Source: Sporocytophaga myxococcoides (GTDB taxonomy: Bacteria > Bacteroidota > Bacteroidia > Cytophagales > Cytophagaceae). Taken from it: a stretch of 64,000 nt of DNA. Position 1 is the stretch's first letter. Each line of letters begins with the position of its first letter. The DNA lies in NCBI RefSeq assembly GCF_000775915.1, contig NZ_BBLT01000004.1, positions 434,001 through 498,000 on the forward strand, given 5' to 3'. The notes below the pieces were generated by a model. It was given only the letters and a program-made list of their open reading frames with translations. It made no database searches and was not told where the DNA came from. Shown piece after piece: positions 44,058 through 53,882 of this stretch. Position numbers and translations under genes: made by a program.

Positions 44058-46568
44058 TTAGTTTATTTCAATTTTTGACATTTTGCCAGCTCCAGGAAGC
44101 GGTGGCTCAATTATTGAAAGATCTATCGGTTTTTTCACTTTGGTTTTAAGCAAAGCGATTTCAAGTACCTGATCTACATTATCTACATAATTAATTATCA
44201 AATCCTTAATATATTCAGGTTTTATTTCCAATATATCTTTTCTGTTCTTTGTAGAAAGCACAATTTCCTTAATTCCAGCTCTTTTAGCTGCCAGAATTTT
44301 CTCTTTGATACCGCCGACAGGTAATACTATCCCTCGCAGTGTTATTTCACCAGTCATTGCTATATTTCTTTTTACCTTTCGCTGGGTAAATATTGAGGCC
44401 AGGGAGGTAAAGATAGTAATTCCGGCGGACGGCCCATCTTTTGGAACTGCTCCTGCGGGTACGTGAATATGGAGATCGTAATGATCAAAAATTTTATGGT
44501 TGATACCGAATTTTTCAGAATTGGCTTTCAGATACGACAAAGCTGCAGTTGCGGACTCTTTCATTACCTCTCCCAATTGGCCTGACAGTATCACTTTTCC
44601 TCTGCCTTTATTCAGGCTGGACTCGATAAACAAGATCTCTCCACCATGTGAGGTCCATGCAAGCCCGGTAACTATACCCGCCAATTCATTATCCTGATAA
44701 ATTTCTCTTTCAAAATCTTCAGGTCCTAGCAATTTCACAACATCTTCCGGTTCCAGCAGCTTATTATACTTTTCTTCCATTGCAACACACTTCGCCACAC
44801 CTCTTACTGCTGCACCTATTTTTCTGTTAAGATTTCTGACCCCAGACTCCCTGGTATAATCTTCTATAATTTTATTTATCGCTTTTTTACTGAACTGAAC
44901 ATCTTCCTCTTTCAGACCATGCTCCTCTTTCTGCTTCGGAATCAGGTAATCTTTGGCAATATGAGCCTTTTCCTCAAGAGTATATCCATTGATCTCGATG
45001 ATTTCCATTCTGTCCAGAAGAGCAGGATGAATAGTATCAAGAGAATTTGCGGTGGCAATAAATAAGATTTTTGAAAGATCATATTCTACTTCAAGATAAT
45101 TATCTACAAATGTAGAATTCTGCTCAGGATCAAGTACTTCCAACAAAGCAGAAGAAGGATCTCCTCTGAAATCCGAACCGATTTTATCTATTTCATCAAG
45201 AATAAATACAGGGTTAGAGCTCTGTACTTTTTTAATATTGTAGATAATTCTGCCAGGCATTGCACCGACATAAGTTTTTCTATGGCCACGAATTTCTGCC
45301 TCATCTTTAACACCACCTAATGACATTCTGACATACTTTCGGTTCAAAGCTTTAGCAATGGACTTCCCTAAAGAAGTTTTTCCAACACCTGGAGGGCCGT
45401 ATAAGCAAAGGATTGGTGCTTTCATGTTGTTCTTCAACTTCAGAACTGCCAGATATTCAATAATCCTTTCCTTTACCTTTTCTAATCCAAAATGGTCCTC
45501 ATCAAGGATTTTCTTGGCTCTTTTAAGATTGAAATTGTCTTTGCTGTATTCACTCCAGGGTAGTTCTGCAAGAAATTCCACATAGTTCATGGAAAGAGGA
45601 TATTCGGACGCCATAGGATTCATGCGCTCAATTTTCTCAAGTTCCTTGTGGAAATGCTTAGCTACAGCCTCAGGCCACTGTTTGTTTTCTACCTTCTTTT
45701 TCAGGTTTTCAATATCCTGATCAGACGATTCGTATCCAAGTTCATCCTGTAATACTTTAATTTGCTGACGCAGATAATAATCTCTTTGCTGCTGATCAAT
45801 ATCAGAGTGAACTTTGCTTTGTATTTCCTGCTTCAGTTCAAGCATCTGTATCTCCTTCATCATGTACTCCAGCAAAAGTGTTGCTCTTTTCAGACCATCA
45901 TTGATCTCCAGCAGATTTTGCTTCTCCTTTACCTCTGTATTGATATTCGAAGAAAGAAAATGAGTAAGGAAAGAGGGACTTTCAATATTATTCAGAGCTA
46001 TCTGCGCATCCTGAGGAATTTCAGGATTTAGCTTTAAAATTTTGTTTGCGGAATCTTTAAGTGACTGAAGAAGTGCTTTTACTTCCTTCTTTTTGATATC
46101 AGGAAAGTTTTCTTCAAGAATTTTGACTTTGGCAATAATAAATGGATTTTGCTGAAATACATCCTCTATCTGAAACCTCTTCATCCCCTGTATGATAATA
46201 GTAGTATTGCCATCTGGCATGACCAGCATTTTCAGGATTTTCGCAACAGTTCCAACTTTATAAAGATCTTGTATTTGAGGTTCTTCAGTAGTAGCATTTT
46301 CCTGAGCTACAACACCAATGATTCTATTACCTTTGTAGGCTTTTTTTACGAGTCTTATCGATTTTTGTCTTCCAACCGTAATCGGGATCACAACACCGGG
46401 AAACAATACTGTATTTCTGACAGGTAGTATAGGTAATTCATCAGGTGTTCCTTCTTTATTCAGTTCCTCTTCTTCCTCAGGAGATAAGAGGGGTATCATT
46501 TCCCCGGTATCACCTTCTAAAAACTTAGGTAAAAAAATTGATATGCTCTCCTTCTTTTTATTATTCAT
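44058..46568 (-). CDS. lon: ATP-dependent protease Lon
   Basis: The 836-residue protein has the N-terminal substrate-binding LON domain (about 40-250, with LPILPVRNTVLFPGVVIPI), the AAA+ domain with Walker A GPPGVGKTSLG and Walker B VFILDEIDKIG, and the C-terminal protease domain. The catalytic Ser-Lys dyad is Ser714 in PKDGPSAGI and Lys757 in GGIKEKILAA. The final 36 residues are an extra basic tail. Length matches Bacteroidota Lon. It degrades misfolded proteins in the cytoplasm. It is the first gene of the lon-porQ-hslU unit. Confidence 0.95.
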   Translation of the reverse strand: MNNKKKESISIFLPKFLEGDTGEMIPLLSPEEEEELNKEGTPDELPILPVRNTVLFPGVVIPITVGRQKSIRLVKKAYKGNRIIGVVAQENATTEEPQIQDLYKVGTVAKILKMLVMPDGNTTIIIQGMKRFQIEDVFQQNPFIIAKVKILEENFPDIKKKEVKALLQSLKDSANKILKLNPEIPQDAQIALNNIESPSFLTHFLSSNINTEVKEKQNLLEINDGLKRATLLLEYMMKEIQMLELKQEIQSKVHSDIDQQQRDYYLRQQIKVLQDELGYESSDQDIENLKKKVENKQWPEAVAKHFHKELEKIERMNPMASEYPLSMNYVEFLAELPWSEYSKDNFNLKRAKKILDEDHFGLEKVKERIIEYLAVLKLKNNMKAPILCLYGPPGVGKTSLGKSIAKALNRKYVRMSLGGVKDEAEIRGHRKTYVGAMPGRIIYNIKKVQSSNPVFILDEIDKIGSDFRGDPSSALLEVLDPEQNSTFVDNYLEVEYDLSKILFIATANSLDTIHPALLDRMEIIEINGYTLEEKAHIAKDYLIPKQKEEHGLKEEDVQFSKKAINKIIEDYTRESGVRNLNRKIGAAVRGVAKCVAMEEKYNKLLEPEDVVKLLGPEDFEREIYQDNELAGIVTGLAWTSHGGEILFIESSLNKGRGKVILSGQLGEVMKESATAALSYLKANSEKFGINHKIFDHYDLHIHVPAGAVPKDGPSAGITIFTSLASIFTQRKVKRNIAMTGEITLRGIVLPVGGIKEKILAAKRAGIKEIVLSTKNRKDILEIKPEYIKDLIINYVDNVDQVLEIALLKTKVKKPIDLSIIEPPLPGAGKMSKIEIN

Positions 46569-46759
46569 TTTCTATCCCTTCCCTTTTTACGATTTTGTTG
46601 CCAAGATGGCACAAGTTATTAGTTTTTCGCAAAATAATATGCAGAATTAAATGTTTACAACCCTCGTGCCAATTATTTCGTTTTCAAACTTGATTTTTAT
46701 ATCATATATCATGTACTTTGTCGTTAGTGTCTGAGGCAGAATTTATTTTGAAGCGCTTA

Positions 46760-48799
46760 ATGAGGTCTCATATTTTATTAATCATAATCATAACCCAGTT
46801 TATTTTTTTTAGTTTTCAAACTGCTACAGCACAGAGAAATAAAAAAAATTATACTACAAGAGATATTTCTTTGGGAAATCCTGATTCTTTGAAAACCATT
46901 GATGAAAATTTCTCCATTGAATTTAAAAATCTCAACAAAATCCCCTTCTATCAAGATCCTAAGCAATTGGCTTTGATCCGGAAACTAGAGGACCAGAAAA
47001 ACTATGCGGCATTACTTCCTGTCCTTGAAAACTATGTAAGCAATTTCGGAATAGATAATTTCTCTCAAAATCCTGTATTACTGTGGAAACTAGCTCAGCT
47101 GTATGAACATTTCGGCAGTGTGCATAAAGCTAAATCCCTTTATCGTATCATCCTCAAACACCATAGAGGTAAAGAACTCAGAAAAATATTACTGCATTAT
47201 GACACATTGAATACTGACAAAAAGGAATATTATGTTCCGCTTCAGTATTATTATGATCTTGTGGAATATAGAAAAGCCATTGATACACTGAGACCTCCAA
47301 AAAGTGTATTTCTTAACATGGGAGAGCTTGTGAATGACAATAAATTCCCAGATTATGGTCCAAGCTACCATGCAGAGCAGGATTTACTTGTATTTACAAA
47401 AAGAAAAAAGGAGCTGAGTGCCACAAAATTGTCTTTCAGAGAAAATGAAGAATTGTATGTAAGCAAAAATTATGATGGTTTCTGGGATGAATCTTATCCT
47501 TTTTCCAATGTCATAAATTCTCATTGTAATGAAGGTTCTGCTTACCTCAGCAGAGATGGCAAAACGCTTTTCTTCAGCAGGTGCATTGTAGAAGAATATA
47601 AATACGACTGTAGAGACTGTATGGGAAGCTGTGATATCTATGTCAGCTACTTTAAGGATTCTACATGGACAGTACCTGAAAATCTTGGGCCACAAGTGAA
47701 CAGTGTTTCATGGGATTCGCATCCTACCCTATCACATACTGAAGATACACTTTACTTTGCATCTGATAGAATCGGTGGATTTGGACTTTCTGACATTTAC
47801 TATACCTATAAGACTCCCAAAGGCTGGGCACCTGCGCAGAATATGGGACCAATATTCAATACCAGAGGCAACGAGGTAAGCCCTTTTTACCATGCTGCTC
47901 ACGATGTATTTTATTTTAGTTCAAATGGTCAGCTGCTGAATTTCGGCGATCTTGATTCTACAGATTACAGCTTCCGTACAATGGATATTTATAAATCCGT
48001 AAAGAAAAACGGAAGATGGAGTGAACCTAAAAACATAGGTCCGCTTGTAAATGGACAAGGAGAAGAATATTATTTTACAATTGACCCAAAGTCCAAAGAT
48101 CTGTTTTATGCTAAGACTGAAGTAATAGACCCCAAGAATCTGGATCTATACAGCTTTCCTCTTCCGATGGAAGCACAGCCCACTGCCAATATTAAATTTT
48201 CAGGATCTCTAATTGATACTACCACAGGTAATCCTTATAAAGGAATTGTTTCTATTATCGATTTGACAAATGGGATTGAAGTAGCACCAAAGTTTATGAG
48301 GCCTGATGGATCATTTGAATTTGATCTGATCGATAACAATGATTACTTGCTGGTGATTCAGGGTGAAGATTTCTTTAGAGTGGAGCAAAAATTCCACTTG
48401 GATGGCGATACCACTTTAAACCTTCATACGCCAGGGCTGAAATATAACAAATGGAAATTTGCCTCTATTGAGTTTGAAGGAGGAAGTTCCAAAATACTTA
48501 CAGAAATGGGGCCTGATCTTGATAAGGTTGTAAATTTTCTCCTGGACAATCCTACTCTTAAGCTTAGAATTTCCGGCCATACTGACTCTGATGGAAACTC
48601 TGACCTAAATTTGAAATTATCTCAGAAAAGGGCTCAGGCTATCAAAGACTATATCATTGCCAAAGGGCAAATTGAGCCTGACCGAATTGAAGCGCTAGGT
48701 TTCGGAAACCAGAAGCCAATTATAGAAGAAAAGACTGATGAAGATAAAAGAATCAACAGAAGGGTTGAATTTGAAATTATCAGACCTGAAAAGAAATAA
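46760..48799 (+). CDS. PorE-like protein: TPR, PD40 propeller, regulatory domain, OmpA_C
   Basis: The product is 679 residues from the ATG at 46760, which opens a signal peptide (MRSHILLIIIITQFIFFSFQ); a TTG at 46718 in the same frame is less likely. The order is TPR-like helices (about 60-150), PD40 propeller blades (about 195-470, with SAYLSRDGKTLFFSR and LSHTEDTLYFASDR), a carboxypeptidase-regulatory-like beta domain (about 475-565), and a complete OmpA_C domain with GHTDSDGN and INRRVEFEI. The Asp and Arg that hold diaminopimelate are present, so it should bind peptidoglycan. This is the architecture described for the T9SS protein PorE. It is divergent from lon, near porQ. Confidence 0.82.
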   Translation: MRSHILLIIIITQFIFFSFQTATAQRNKKNYTTRDISLGNPDSLKTIDENFSIEFKNLNKIPFYQDPKQLALIRKLEDQKNYAALLPVLENYVSNFGIDNFSQNPVLLWKLAQLYEHFGSVHKAKSLYRIILKHHRGKELRKILLHYDTLNTDKKEYYVPLQYYYDLVEYRKAIDTLRPPKSVFLNMGELVNDNKFPDYGPSYHAEQDLLVFTKRKKELSATKLSFRENEELYVSKNYDGFWDESYPFSNVINSHCNEGSAYLSRDGKTLFFSRCIVEEYKYDCRDCMGSCDIYVSYFKDSTWTVPENLGPQVNSVSWDSHPTLSHTEDTLYFASDRIGGFGLSDIYYTYKTPKGWAPAQNMGPIFNTRGNEVSPFYHAAHDVFYFSSNGQLLNFGDLDSTDYSFRTMDIYKSVKKNGRWSEPKNIGPLVNGQGEEYYFTIDPKSKDLFYAKTEVIDPKNLDLYSFPLPMEAQPTANIKFSGSLIDTTTGNPYKGIVSIIDLTNGIEVAPKFMRPDGSFEFDLIDNNDYLLVIQGEDFFRVEQKFHLDGDTTLNLHTPGLKYNKWKFASIEFEGGSSKILTEMGPDLDKVVNFLLDNPTLKLRISGHTDSDGNSDLNLKLSQKRAQAIKDYIIAKGQIEPDRIEALGFGNQKPIIEEKTDEDKRINRRVEFEIIRPEKK

Positions 48800-48816
48800 A
48801 ATATCCTGATAACGAT

Positions 48817-49125
48817 ATGTCTTCATCTCTGGACGATATGCCCCCTTATGAATTCTTTCAGCAAGAGCTGGAAGATGCGATATTAAAGTTTCTGGACTTA
48901 AAGGCAGATACAGATGATATTCCAAAATCTACGGAAGTATTAAGATTAAATCTTTTCATTGAATATATTTCTTTTCACAAAAATCTGGAAAGAAAAGATC
49001 AGCTTCTTCGGATAGATGAATTACTCGCAGATTTCTCCTCTCATCTTGCCACAAATTCTATAGAACTTCAACCAGCAGCCAAAACATTGATTTTAGAGTT
49101 CGTTACTTATTTTCTAAATTCATAA
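48817..49125 (+). CDS. Hypothetical protein
   Basis: The 102-residue protein is mostly helical and acidic, with no signal peptide and no recognised family. It begins MSSSLDDMPPYEFFQQELED, then heptad-like helices rich in Leu and Glu. It starts 17 bases after the PorE-like gene and probably shares its transcript. A hairpin covers its stop codon. Confidence 0.7.
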   Translation: MSSSLDDMPPYEFFQQELEDAILKFLDLKADTDDIPKSTEVLRLNLFIEYISFHKNLERKDQLLRIDELLADFSSHLATNSIELQPAAKTLILEFVTYFLNS

Positions 49126-49139
49126 AAGAGAAAATAAGT
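49105..49139. terminator. Hairpin at the end of the hypothetical gene
   Basis: An 11-base stem (ACTTATTTTCT at 49105-49115 with AGAAAATAAGT at 49129-49139) encloses the stop codon between convergent genes. It has no T-tract, so its role as a terminator is uncertain. Confidence 0.35.
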
Positions 49140-49175
49140 AGTTACTGATTTCACTTTTGAACCCAATTTTCCCAC

Positions 49176-51560
49176 CTATTTGCAGTATGCCTGAATAAAT
49201 GCTTTACTACCCTCAAAATTAAGTTTAAGTGCTTCATGCCAGTCTTCACATCCACCCTTCTTGTCTCCTGATTGATAGCGTAACACACCTCTGTTGTTGT
49301 ATGCCAGTCCGAAAGATTTATTCAACTCCAAAGCTTTGTTATAATCTTTCATCGCCCCCTCCTTATCTCCCTGATTAGCCTTAGCAAGACCTCTGTTACA
49401 ATAAGCATCTGCATAAGCAGAATCAAGAAGTATAGCTTTATTTAGGTCTTCTATAACACCCTTAAAATCATTTGATGCAAATCTAAGGATGGCACGATTG
49501 CCATATACTAAAGGATTATCGGGAATAAATACAATTGCTTTAGCATAATCTTTTAATGCACCATTTATATTTCCTGTATTAGCCTTTAATATTCCCCTAT
49601 TCAATAATGCCTCACCATATGAAGAATCCAGCTCAATAGCTTTATTGTAATCCTTAAGAGCAAAGTCTAAAGACTGAATGTGATAATATGTGATACCTCT
49701 GTTAAGATAAACTTCTTTATCAGAAGGGTTAATAGCAATTGCCTTATCAAAATCTTCCAATGCACCTTTAAAATCATTAACCCTGCATTTTGCAATTCCG
49801 CTATGAAGGTATGAAGCAGTCACATTAGGGTTAATGGATATAGCTTTTTGATTGTCTTCCATTGCCCCATTTATATCATTCAATGCATATTTAATCAAGC
49901 TTCTGTTGCTGTAAGCATCTGCGTTAAAAGGGTCAAGAAGGATAGCTTTATCAAAATCATTCAATGCATCGTTTAGTCTGCCTAGACTTTTAAGGACAAG
50001 TCCCCTGTTATTGTAAACAGATAAATACTTAGGATCAAGTTTTAGTACCTGATCATAGTCTTTTAAAGCTATTTTTGCTTTGTTGAGCTTTGCGTAAGAA
50101 TTTCCTCTGTTATAAAGTGCATTAACATAGTTCGGTTGAATTTTTAAAGCATTATCATAAGCTGATATTGCTTCCTTATTTTTGCCAAGATTTGCAAGGG
50201 CTACACCAAGATTATTATAAGCTTCCTTGTGACTTGGATTGAACTCCAGTGCTTTGTTAAAATCTTCAATCGCCTGGTTGTACTCCCCGCTTCTGTTAAA
50301 CTCAACACCTCTGTTATTATAAGCCACATCAGAAGGGATATGGTCTATTGCATAGTTCCACAATGAAACACTGTCTTTCCAAACTTGTACTTGTTTATAA
50401 TTATAAACTCCAAGACACAGAATATAAAAGGATAATATTCCACCTGCAACCAGGTATCCCTTCTTGAAACTCAGAGCTCTTTCAGTAGCAAATACCAGCA
50501 AAAGAAAAAATCCAATAGAAGGAAGATATGCATAACGGTCAGCCATAAGAGCCTTACCTACAGGAAGAATTTGAAGTACCAGTAAAATATTCAGTATAAA
50601 GAAAAAGACAGAGAATATTATTATTTTATTAGTTCTAAAGAAAATAACTAGACATGTAAAAAAGACTGTGACAGCAATAGAAGCAATATAGTAGTAAAAT
50701 GGTATCTCTGCTCTGGGATATGGATAAAAAGCAACCAGATCATATGGCCACAAAAGTTTTAGAACATATTGAGAGCATCCATATCCTGCAAAAACCAAAC
50801 GCTTAAATAAGTTATAATCAGGAATCCCTTCTGTATCGGGACCTAAACTTTGGGCATAAACAGCTAAAATGCCAAAAAACAGAGCAAGTAGAAAAAATGG
50901 AACCTTCTCTAAAATTACTCGTGTTGATTTTATATTCCTTTCATAAAAATAATCTACCAAAACCAGAGTAGGTGCAAGAGAAACTGCCATTCCCTTTGAC
51001 AACAGACTAAAAATAAACAAGACCAGGGAAAGTCCGTAATAAACATAATTCTTGTCTTTAGCGAATCCTGCATAAAACCATAATGAAATAAGGAAGAAGA
51101 AAGTGAACAGTACATCTTTTCTTTCGGCTATCCAGGCTACAGATTCTGCATGTATCGGATGAACTCCAAATAATAATGCAGTAAAAAATGCAGTATAACT
51201 ATTTCCAAGCAACCTGTATATCAACAGAAATACCAAAAAAGAATTTAAAATATGTAGAATAAGATTTGTTCTGTGATAGGGTAAAGGATTATATTTATCT
51301 AATTGATAATCTAATGACAGAGAAATCAGAGAAAATGGATGGTAATTGCCCATATGATTTTCTGTAAAATAGGGTTTATAATCTCCCCTCTCTATAAGGT
51401 TTATATATGGACTCTCAGTAACATAATTAGGATCGTCCCAATTTGTAAATTTATTATTCAGAACAGGAGCATAACTCCAATAAGTTAGAAATCCTATCAG
51501 GATAATAAAGAGAACAAAGTTTAAATTCTGTTTTTTGTCTTTTTCAAAAACAATACTCAT
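49176..51560 (-). CDS. TMTC-like membrane protein with GT-C fold and many TPRs
   Basis: The 794-residue protein has a hydrophobic N-terminal half (about 12-390) with roughly 11-12 membrane helices. Near the start is FTNWDDPNYVTESPYI, the acidic WDD motif in the first loop of GT-C glycosyltransferases of the O-mannosyltransferase/TMTC type, and GVHPIHAESVAWIAERKDVL follows. The C-terminal half (about 405-780) is eleven consecutive TPRs of 34 residues with the NRG.....L..Y..A......NA pattern. In this family the lipid-linked sugar is transferred to proteins on the far side of the membrane. It is a candidate for protein O-glycosylation of exported proteins. It is monocistronic. Confidence 0.85.
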   Translation of the reverse strand: MSIVFEKDKKQNLNFVLFIILIGFLTYWSYAPVLNNKFTNWDDPNYVTESPYINLIERGDYKPYFTENHMGNYHPFSLISLSLDYQLDKYNPLPYHRTNLILHILNSFLVFLLIYRLLGNSYTAFFTALLFGVHPIHAESVAWIAERKDVLFTFFFLISLWFYAGFAKDKNYVYYGLSLVLFIFSLLSKGMAVSLAPTLVLVDYFYERNIKSTRVILEKVPFFLLALFFGILAVYAQSLGPDTEGIPDYNLFKRLVFAGYGCSQYVLKLLWPYDLVAFYPYPRAEIPFYYYIASIAVTVFFTCLVIFFRTNKIIIFSVFFFILNILLVLQILPVGKALMADRYAYLPSIGFFLLLVFATERALSFKKGYLVAGGILSFYILCLGVYNYKQVQVWKDSVSLWNYAIDHIPSDVAYNNRGVEFNRSGEYNQAIEDFNKALEFNPSHKEAYNNLGVALANLGKNKEAISAYDNALKIQPNYVNALYNRGNSYAKLNKAKIALKDYDQVLKLDPKYLSVYNNRGLVLKSLGRLNDALNDFDKAILLDPFNADAYSNRSLIKYALNDINGAMEDNQKAISINPNVTASYLHSGIAKCRVNDFKGALEDFDKAIAINPSDKEVYLNRGITYYHIQSLDFALKDYNKAIELDSSYGEALLNRGILKANTGNINGALKDYAKAIVFIPDNPLVYGNRAILRFASNDFKGVIEDLNKAILLDSAYADAYCNRGLAKANQGDKEGAMKDYNKALELNKSFGLAYNNRGVLRYQSGDKKGGCEDWHEALKLNFEGSKAFIQAYCK

Positions 51561-51625
51561 AAACTAAATTATACCTAAAATAACCTTTTACAGGTAAATT
51601 TATTGCTAAATAATATTGAATCATA

Positions 51626-51871
51626 ATGGTAAATTTTCCTTTATTCAAGAAGACTGGAAATAACAATACTTATTATAAAATATCTTCTTATGAGTACTTT
51701 GAAGAGATTAAACGAATAGGTAAAAAATATCTGTTTTACACAATTGAAGCTACACAGCTTCCGGAGAGAAATTATATCAGAGATTTGACTGAAAACAATC
51801 AGGGACATTTTATTTCAATTACTGAGGATGAATACGAAGAGGTTAAAAAAAAATGTGATTTTCCCAAATAA
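51626..51871 (+). CDS. Small hypothetical protein
   Basis: The 81-residue protein has the pattern of a small alpha/beta protein (YKISSYEYFEEIKRIGKKYLFYTIEATQ, then HFISITEDEYEEVKKKC). It has no signal peptide and no membrane segment. It resembles short Bacteroidota proteins of unknown function but no name can be given. A terminator starts at its stop codon. Confidence 0.65.
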   Translation: MVNFPLFKKTGNNNTYYKISSYEYFEEIKRIGKKYLFYTIEATQLPERNYIRDLTENNQGHFISITEDEYEEVKKKCDFPK

Positions 51872-51872
51872 A

Positions 51873-51903
51873 AAAACCTGTATTAAAAAAATACAGGTTT
51901 TTA
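51873..51903. terminator. Bidirectional terminator
   Basis: An 11-base stem (AAAACCTGTAT at 51873-51883 with ATACAGGTTTT at 51891-51901) is flanked by A's on one side and T's on the other. It lies between two convergent genes. Confidence 0.88.
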
Positions 51904-51924
51904 AGAAAAGTAAATCTAAACTTG

Positions 51925-52557
51925 TTAATGACTCTTCATTGAACCTGAGTTCATTTTATCATCCATCTTGTTCATTTTGGAGCTGCTTGTCGCATTAAGC
52001 TTTGATTCTAAAGCAGTAGCTTTATCATAATGCATCTGAATCGTTTTAACATTAGTAGCAGCATAGTTCTTCAGCTCAGTATCTTTAAGTTCTGTAGATG
52101 CCTTCTCAAAAAGATCCAGCATTTTTTTATGTCCATCTACCATATGCTTGATATATGCTTTATCAAACTCTGCACCTGTCTTCTTTTTCAGATCATTTAG
52201 CATCATGGTATTCTCTTCTCCAACAGAGGTTGGCACTGTAATATTTTGTTTGGTAGCTATCTTCTTCAGCTCATTATTGGCCTTGGTATGATCATCTACC
52301 ATCATCTGAGCGAAGTTTTTAACTTCCTTATCTTTGGCATTTTTAACTGCTAGTTTGCCCATTTCCACTTCAGCCATTCCGCCTTTAGCAGCTTTCTCAA
52401 CAAACTCTTTAGAGTCCATTACGGTCACTTCCACCACTTTTTTAGGTTCAATGGCAGCCTGCTTCACTTCGGCAGTTTGTTTTTCATTACCTGAATTACA
52501 TGCCGTAGTATATAATATTATACTTAGGCAACCTGCAAAAATCATTATTTTTTTCAT
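51925..52557 (-). CDS. DUF4142 ferritin-like lipoprotein
   Basis: The product is 210 residues from the ATG at 52557, which opens a lipoprotein signal with YTTAC (Cys near residue 20). Residues of about 48-185 are the DUF4142 four-helix ferritin-like domain: EFVEKAAKGGMAEVEMGKLAVKNA, then FAQMMVDDHTKANNEL with DDH, and HMVDGHKKML. The tail is rich in Met, Ser and Lys. These are periplasmic proteins of unknown function, often stress-induced. It ends at a bidirectional terminator. Confidence 0.88.
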   Translation of the reverse strand: MKKIMIFAGCLSIILYTTACNSGNEKQTAEVKQAAIEPKKVVEVTVMDSKEFVEKAAKGGMAEVEMGKLAVKNAKDKEVKNFAQMMVDDHTKANNELKKIATKQNITVPTSVGEENTMMLNDLKKKTGAEFDKAYIKHMVDGHKKMLDLFEKASTELKDTELKNYAATNVKTIQMHYDKATALESKLNATSSSKMNKMDDKMNSGSMKSH

Positions 52558-52691
52558 GTTTTGTTTGGAGTTTTCTCTTTTCAAACAACTAACCAGTCAT
52601 GATCCTTGATTGTTTAAAGCTTTCAAAGAAAAAGTTTTATCATCCCTTATACTTCAATTCTATTACAAAATATATTGGGTATAAAGATCTT

Positions 52692-52721
52692 AAAAAAAAG
52701 AAAGCCTTCTTTACAAAGGCT
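52692..52721 (-). terminator. Terminator after CgeB-like gene
   Basis: On the minus strand a six-base stem (AGCCTT at 52703-52708 with AAGGCT at 52716-52721 in plus coordinates) is followed by a T-run (A's at 52692-52699). It sits about 35 bases beyond the stop of the glycosyltransferase gene. Confidence 0.7.
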
Positions 52722-52754
52722 CTCTCACAATTAAACAATTAAAACAAGAACAAT

Positions 52755-53882
52755 TTATTTAGCAACATATATCTCTTGTCTGCTAGATGAAAATCTGGAT
52801 CTATCAATTCCTATCTCCTCGCAAATTTTTTCAAGTTCGTTTACCCTGTGAAAACAAGTGTGCTTTTTATTAATCGCTCTCAACCCTGAAATAGAAAGCG
52901 CTTCATTAATACTTGTGTTCAACACAGCTGCAAGATGTAACACCATTTGTTTTCCTGTTCTGGCTACCAGGTAATCCTTCCCTGGTGAAAACAGGTTTTC
53001 ACAATCACTCCATGGTGCACTAATCAAAGGAATACCACAAGCGAGTGCCTCAAAAGGTCTAATCGTAGGAATACCAGGTAATAGCTGTACATAAGGTCTG
53101 CGCGGTATGTGAACTGTAACCCTAAATTTGGCAAATACATCAGGCACTTTAAAATTCGGCAGCCATCCTCCATATTCTATGCCTGCATCTTTAAAAGCTT
53201 TGATAACACTTTCCGGAAATCTTACTCCATAAACTTTAGCTTTTAGCTGCAGTTCTTTTACTGGATTGATCAAAAACTCTTGTAGTTCAACACTTCTTTC
53301 TTCATCATAATTTCCGATCCAGACAAGATCTCCTTCGTAAGATTTACTTCTCGGATAAAACATCCGGGTATCAGCTGCTTCATGCCATGCCCAGGCTCTT
53401 TTGGCCCAACCCTCTATGAGAAAAATATTTTTTATAACATCACCAAGTGCCAGCACTCCATCTACATTACTTAGATTATATTTTTCTATGGCTTCCTTGT
53501 CGGTTACAACCCTGTGATTGGTAACATGGAATAAAAGTTTGAATTTATGTTTACTTTTTACTTCACCTATTCTTGCTATCATTTCAGGATCGTTTGCCTC
53601 ATGGGCTATTACAAGATCAGCTTCCTTTAAAATACTATCCAGGTTTAATTTTAAGGGATTATAAAAGTTGGTACTTAAGTCAGGATAAAAAGAATAAAAC
53701 TCTTTAACTGCTTTCTGCCCATGCTCTAATACCAGATTCTGTATACAGGTATTTCCATCCTGTTCATATAATTTAACATCATGCCCTCTGGATTTCAACT
53801 CCGAAATTATTCCTCTTAAAAAATGCGCATTCCCGTTATTCCAGTCAGATATGAGGGATTGATAAAACATTACGATTTTCAT
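52755..53882 (-). CDS. CgeB-like glycosyltransferase (GT-B fold)
   Basis: The 375-residue protein begins MKIVMFYQSLISDWNNGNAHFLRGIISEL and has the CgeB/Glyco_trans_1_2 layout. An N-terminal Rossmann half carries VIAHEANDPEMIARI, then VTNHRV, DGVLALGD, WHEAADTRMFYP and a GDLVWIGNYDEERS strand. A C-terminal half has RPFEALACGIPLISAPWSDCENLF, the E-x7-type donor loop. It is soluble and would transfer a sugar to a spore-coat- or surface-type acceptor; the acceptor is not known. It stands alone with its own terminator. Confidence 0.82.
   Translation of the reverse strand: MKIVMFYQSLISDWNNGNAHFLRGIISELKSRGHDVKLYEQDGNTCIQNLVLEHGQKAVKEFYSFYPDLSTNFYNPLKLNLDSILKEADLVIAHEANDPEMIARIGEVKSKHKFKLLFHVTNHRVVTDKEAIEKYNLSNVDGVLALGDVIKNIFLIEGWAKRAWAWHEAADTRMFYPRSKSYEGDLVWIGNYDEERSVELQEFLINPVKELQLKAKVYGVRFPESVIKAFKDAGIEYGGWLPNFKVPDVFAKFRVTVHIPRRPYVQLLPGIPTIRPFEALACGIPLISAPWSDCENLFSPGKDYLVARTGKQMVLHLAAVLNTSINEALSISGLRAINKKHTCFHRVNELEKICEEIGIDRSRFSSSRQEIYVAK

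Noticed and set aside
52334-52609. 91-residue plus-strand frame opposite the DUF4142 gene
   Set aside because: It is an antisense shadow of a clear lipoprotein gene, with no start-site support.
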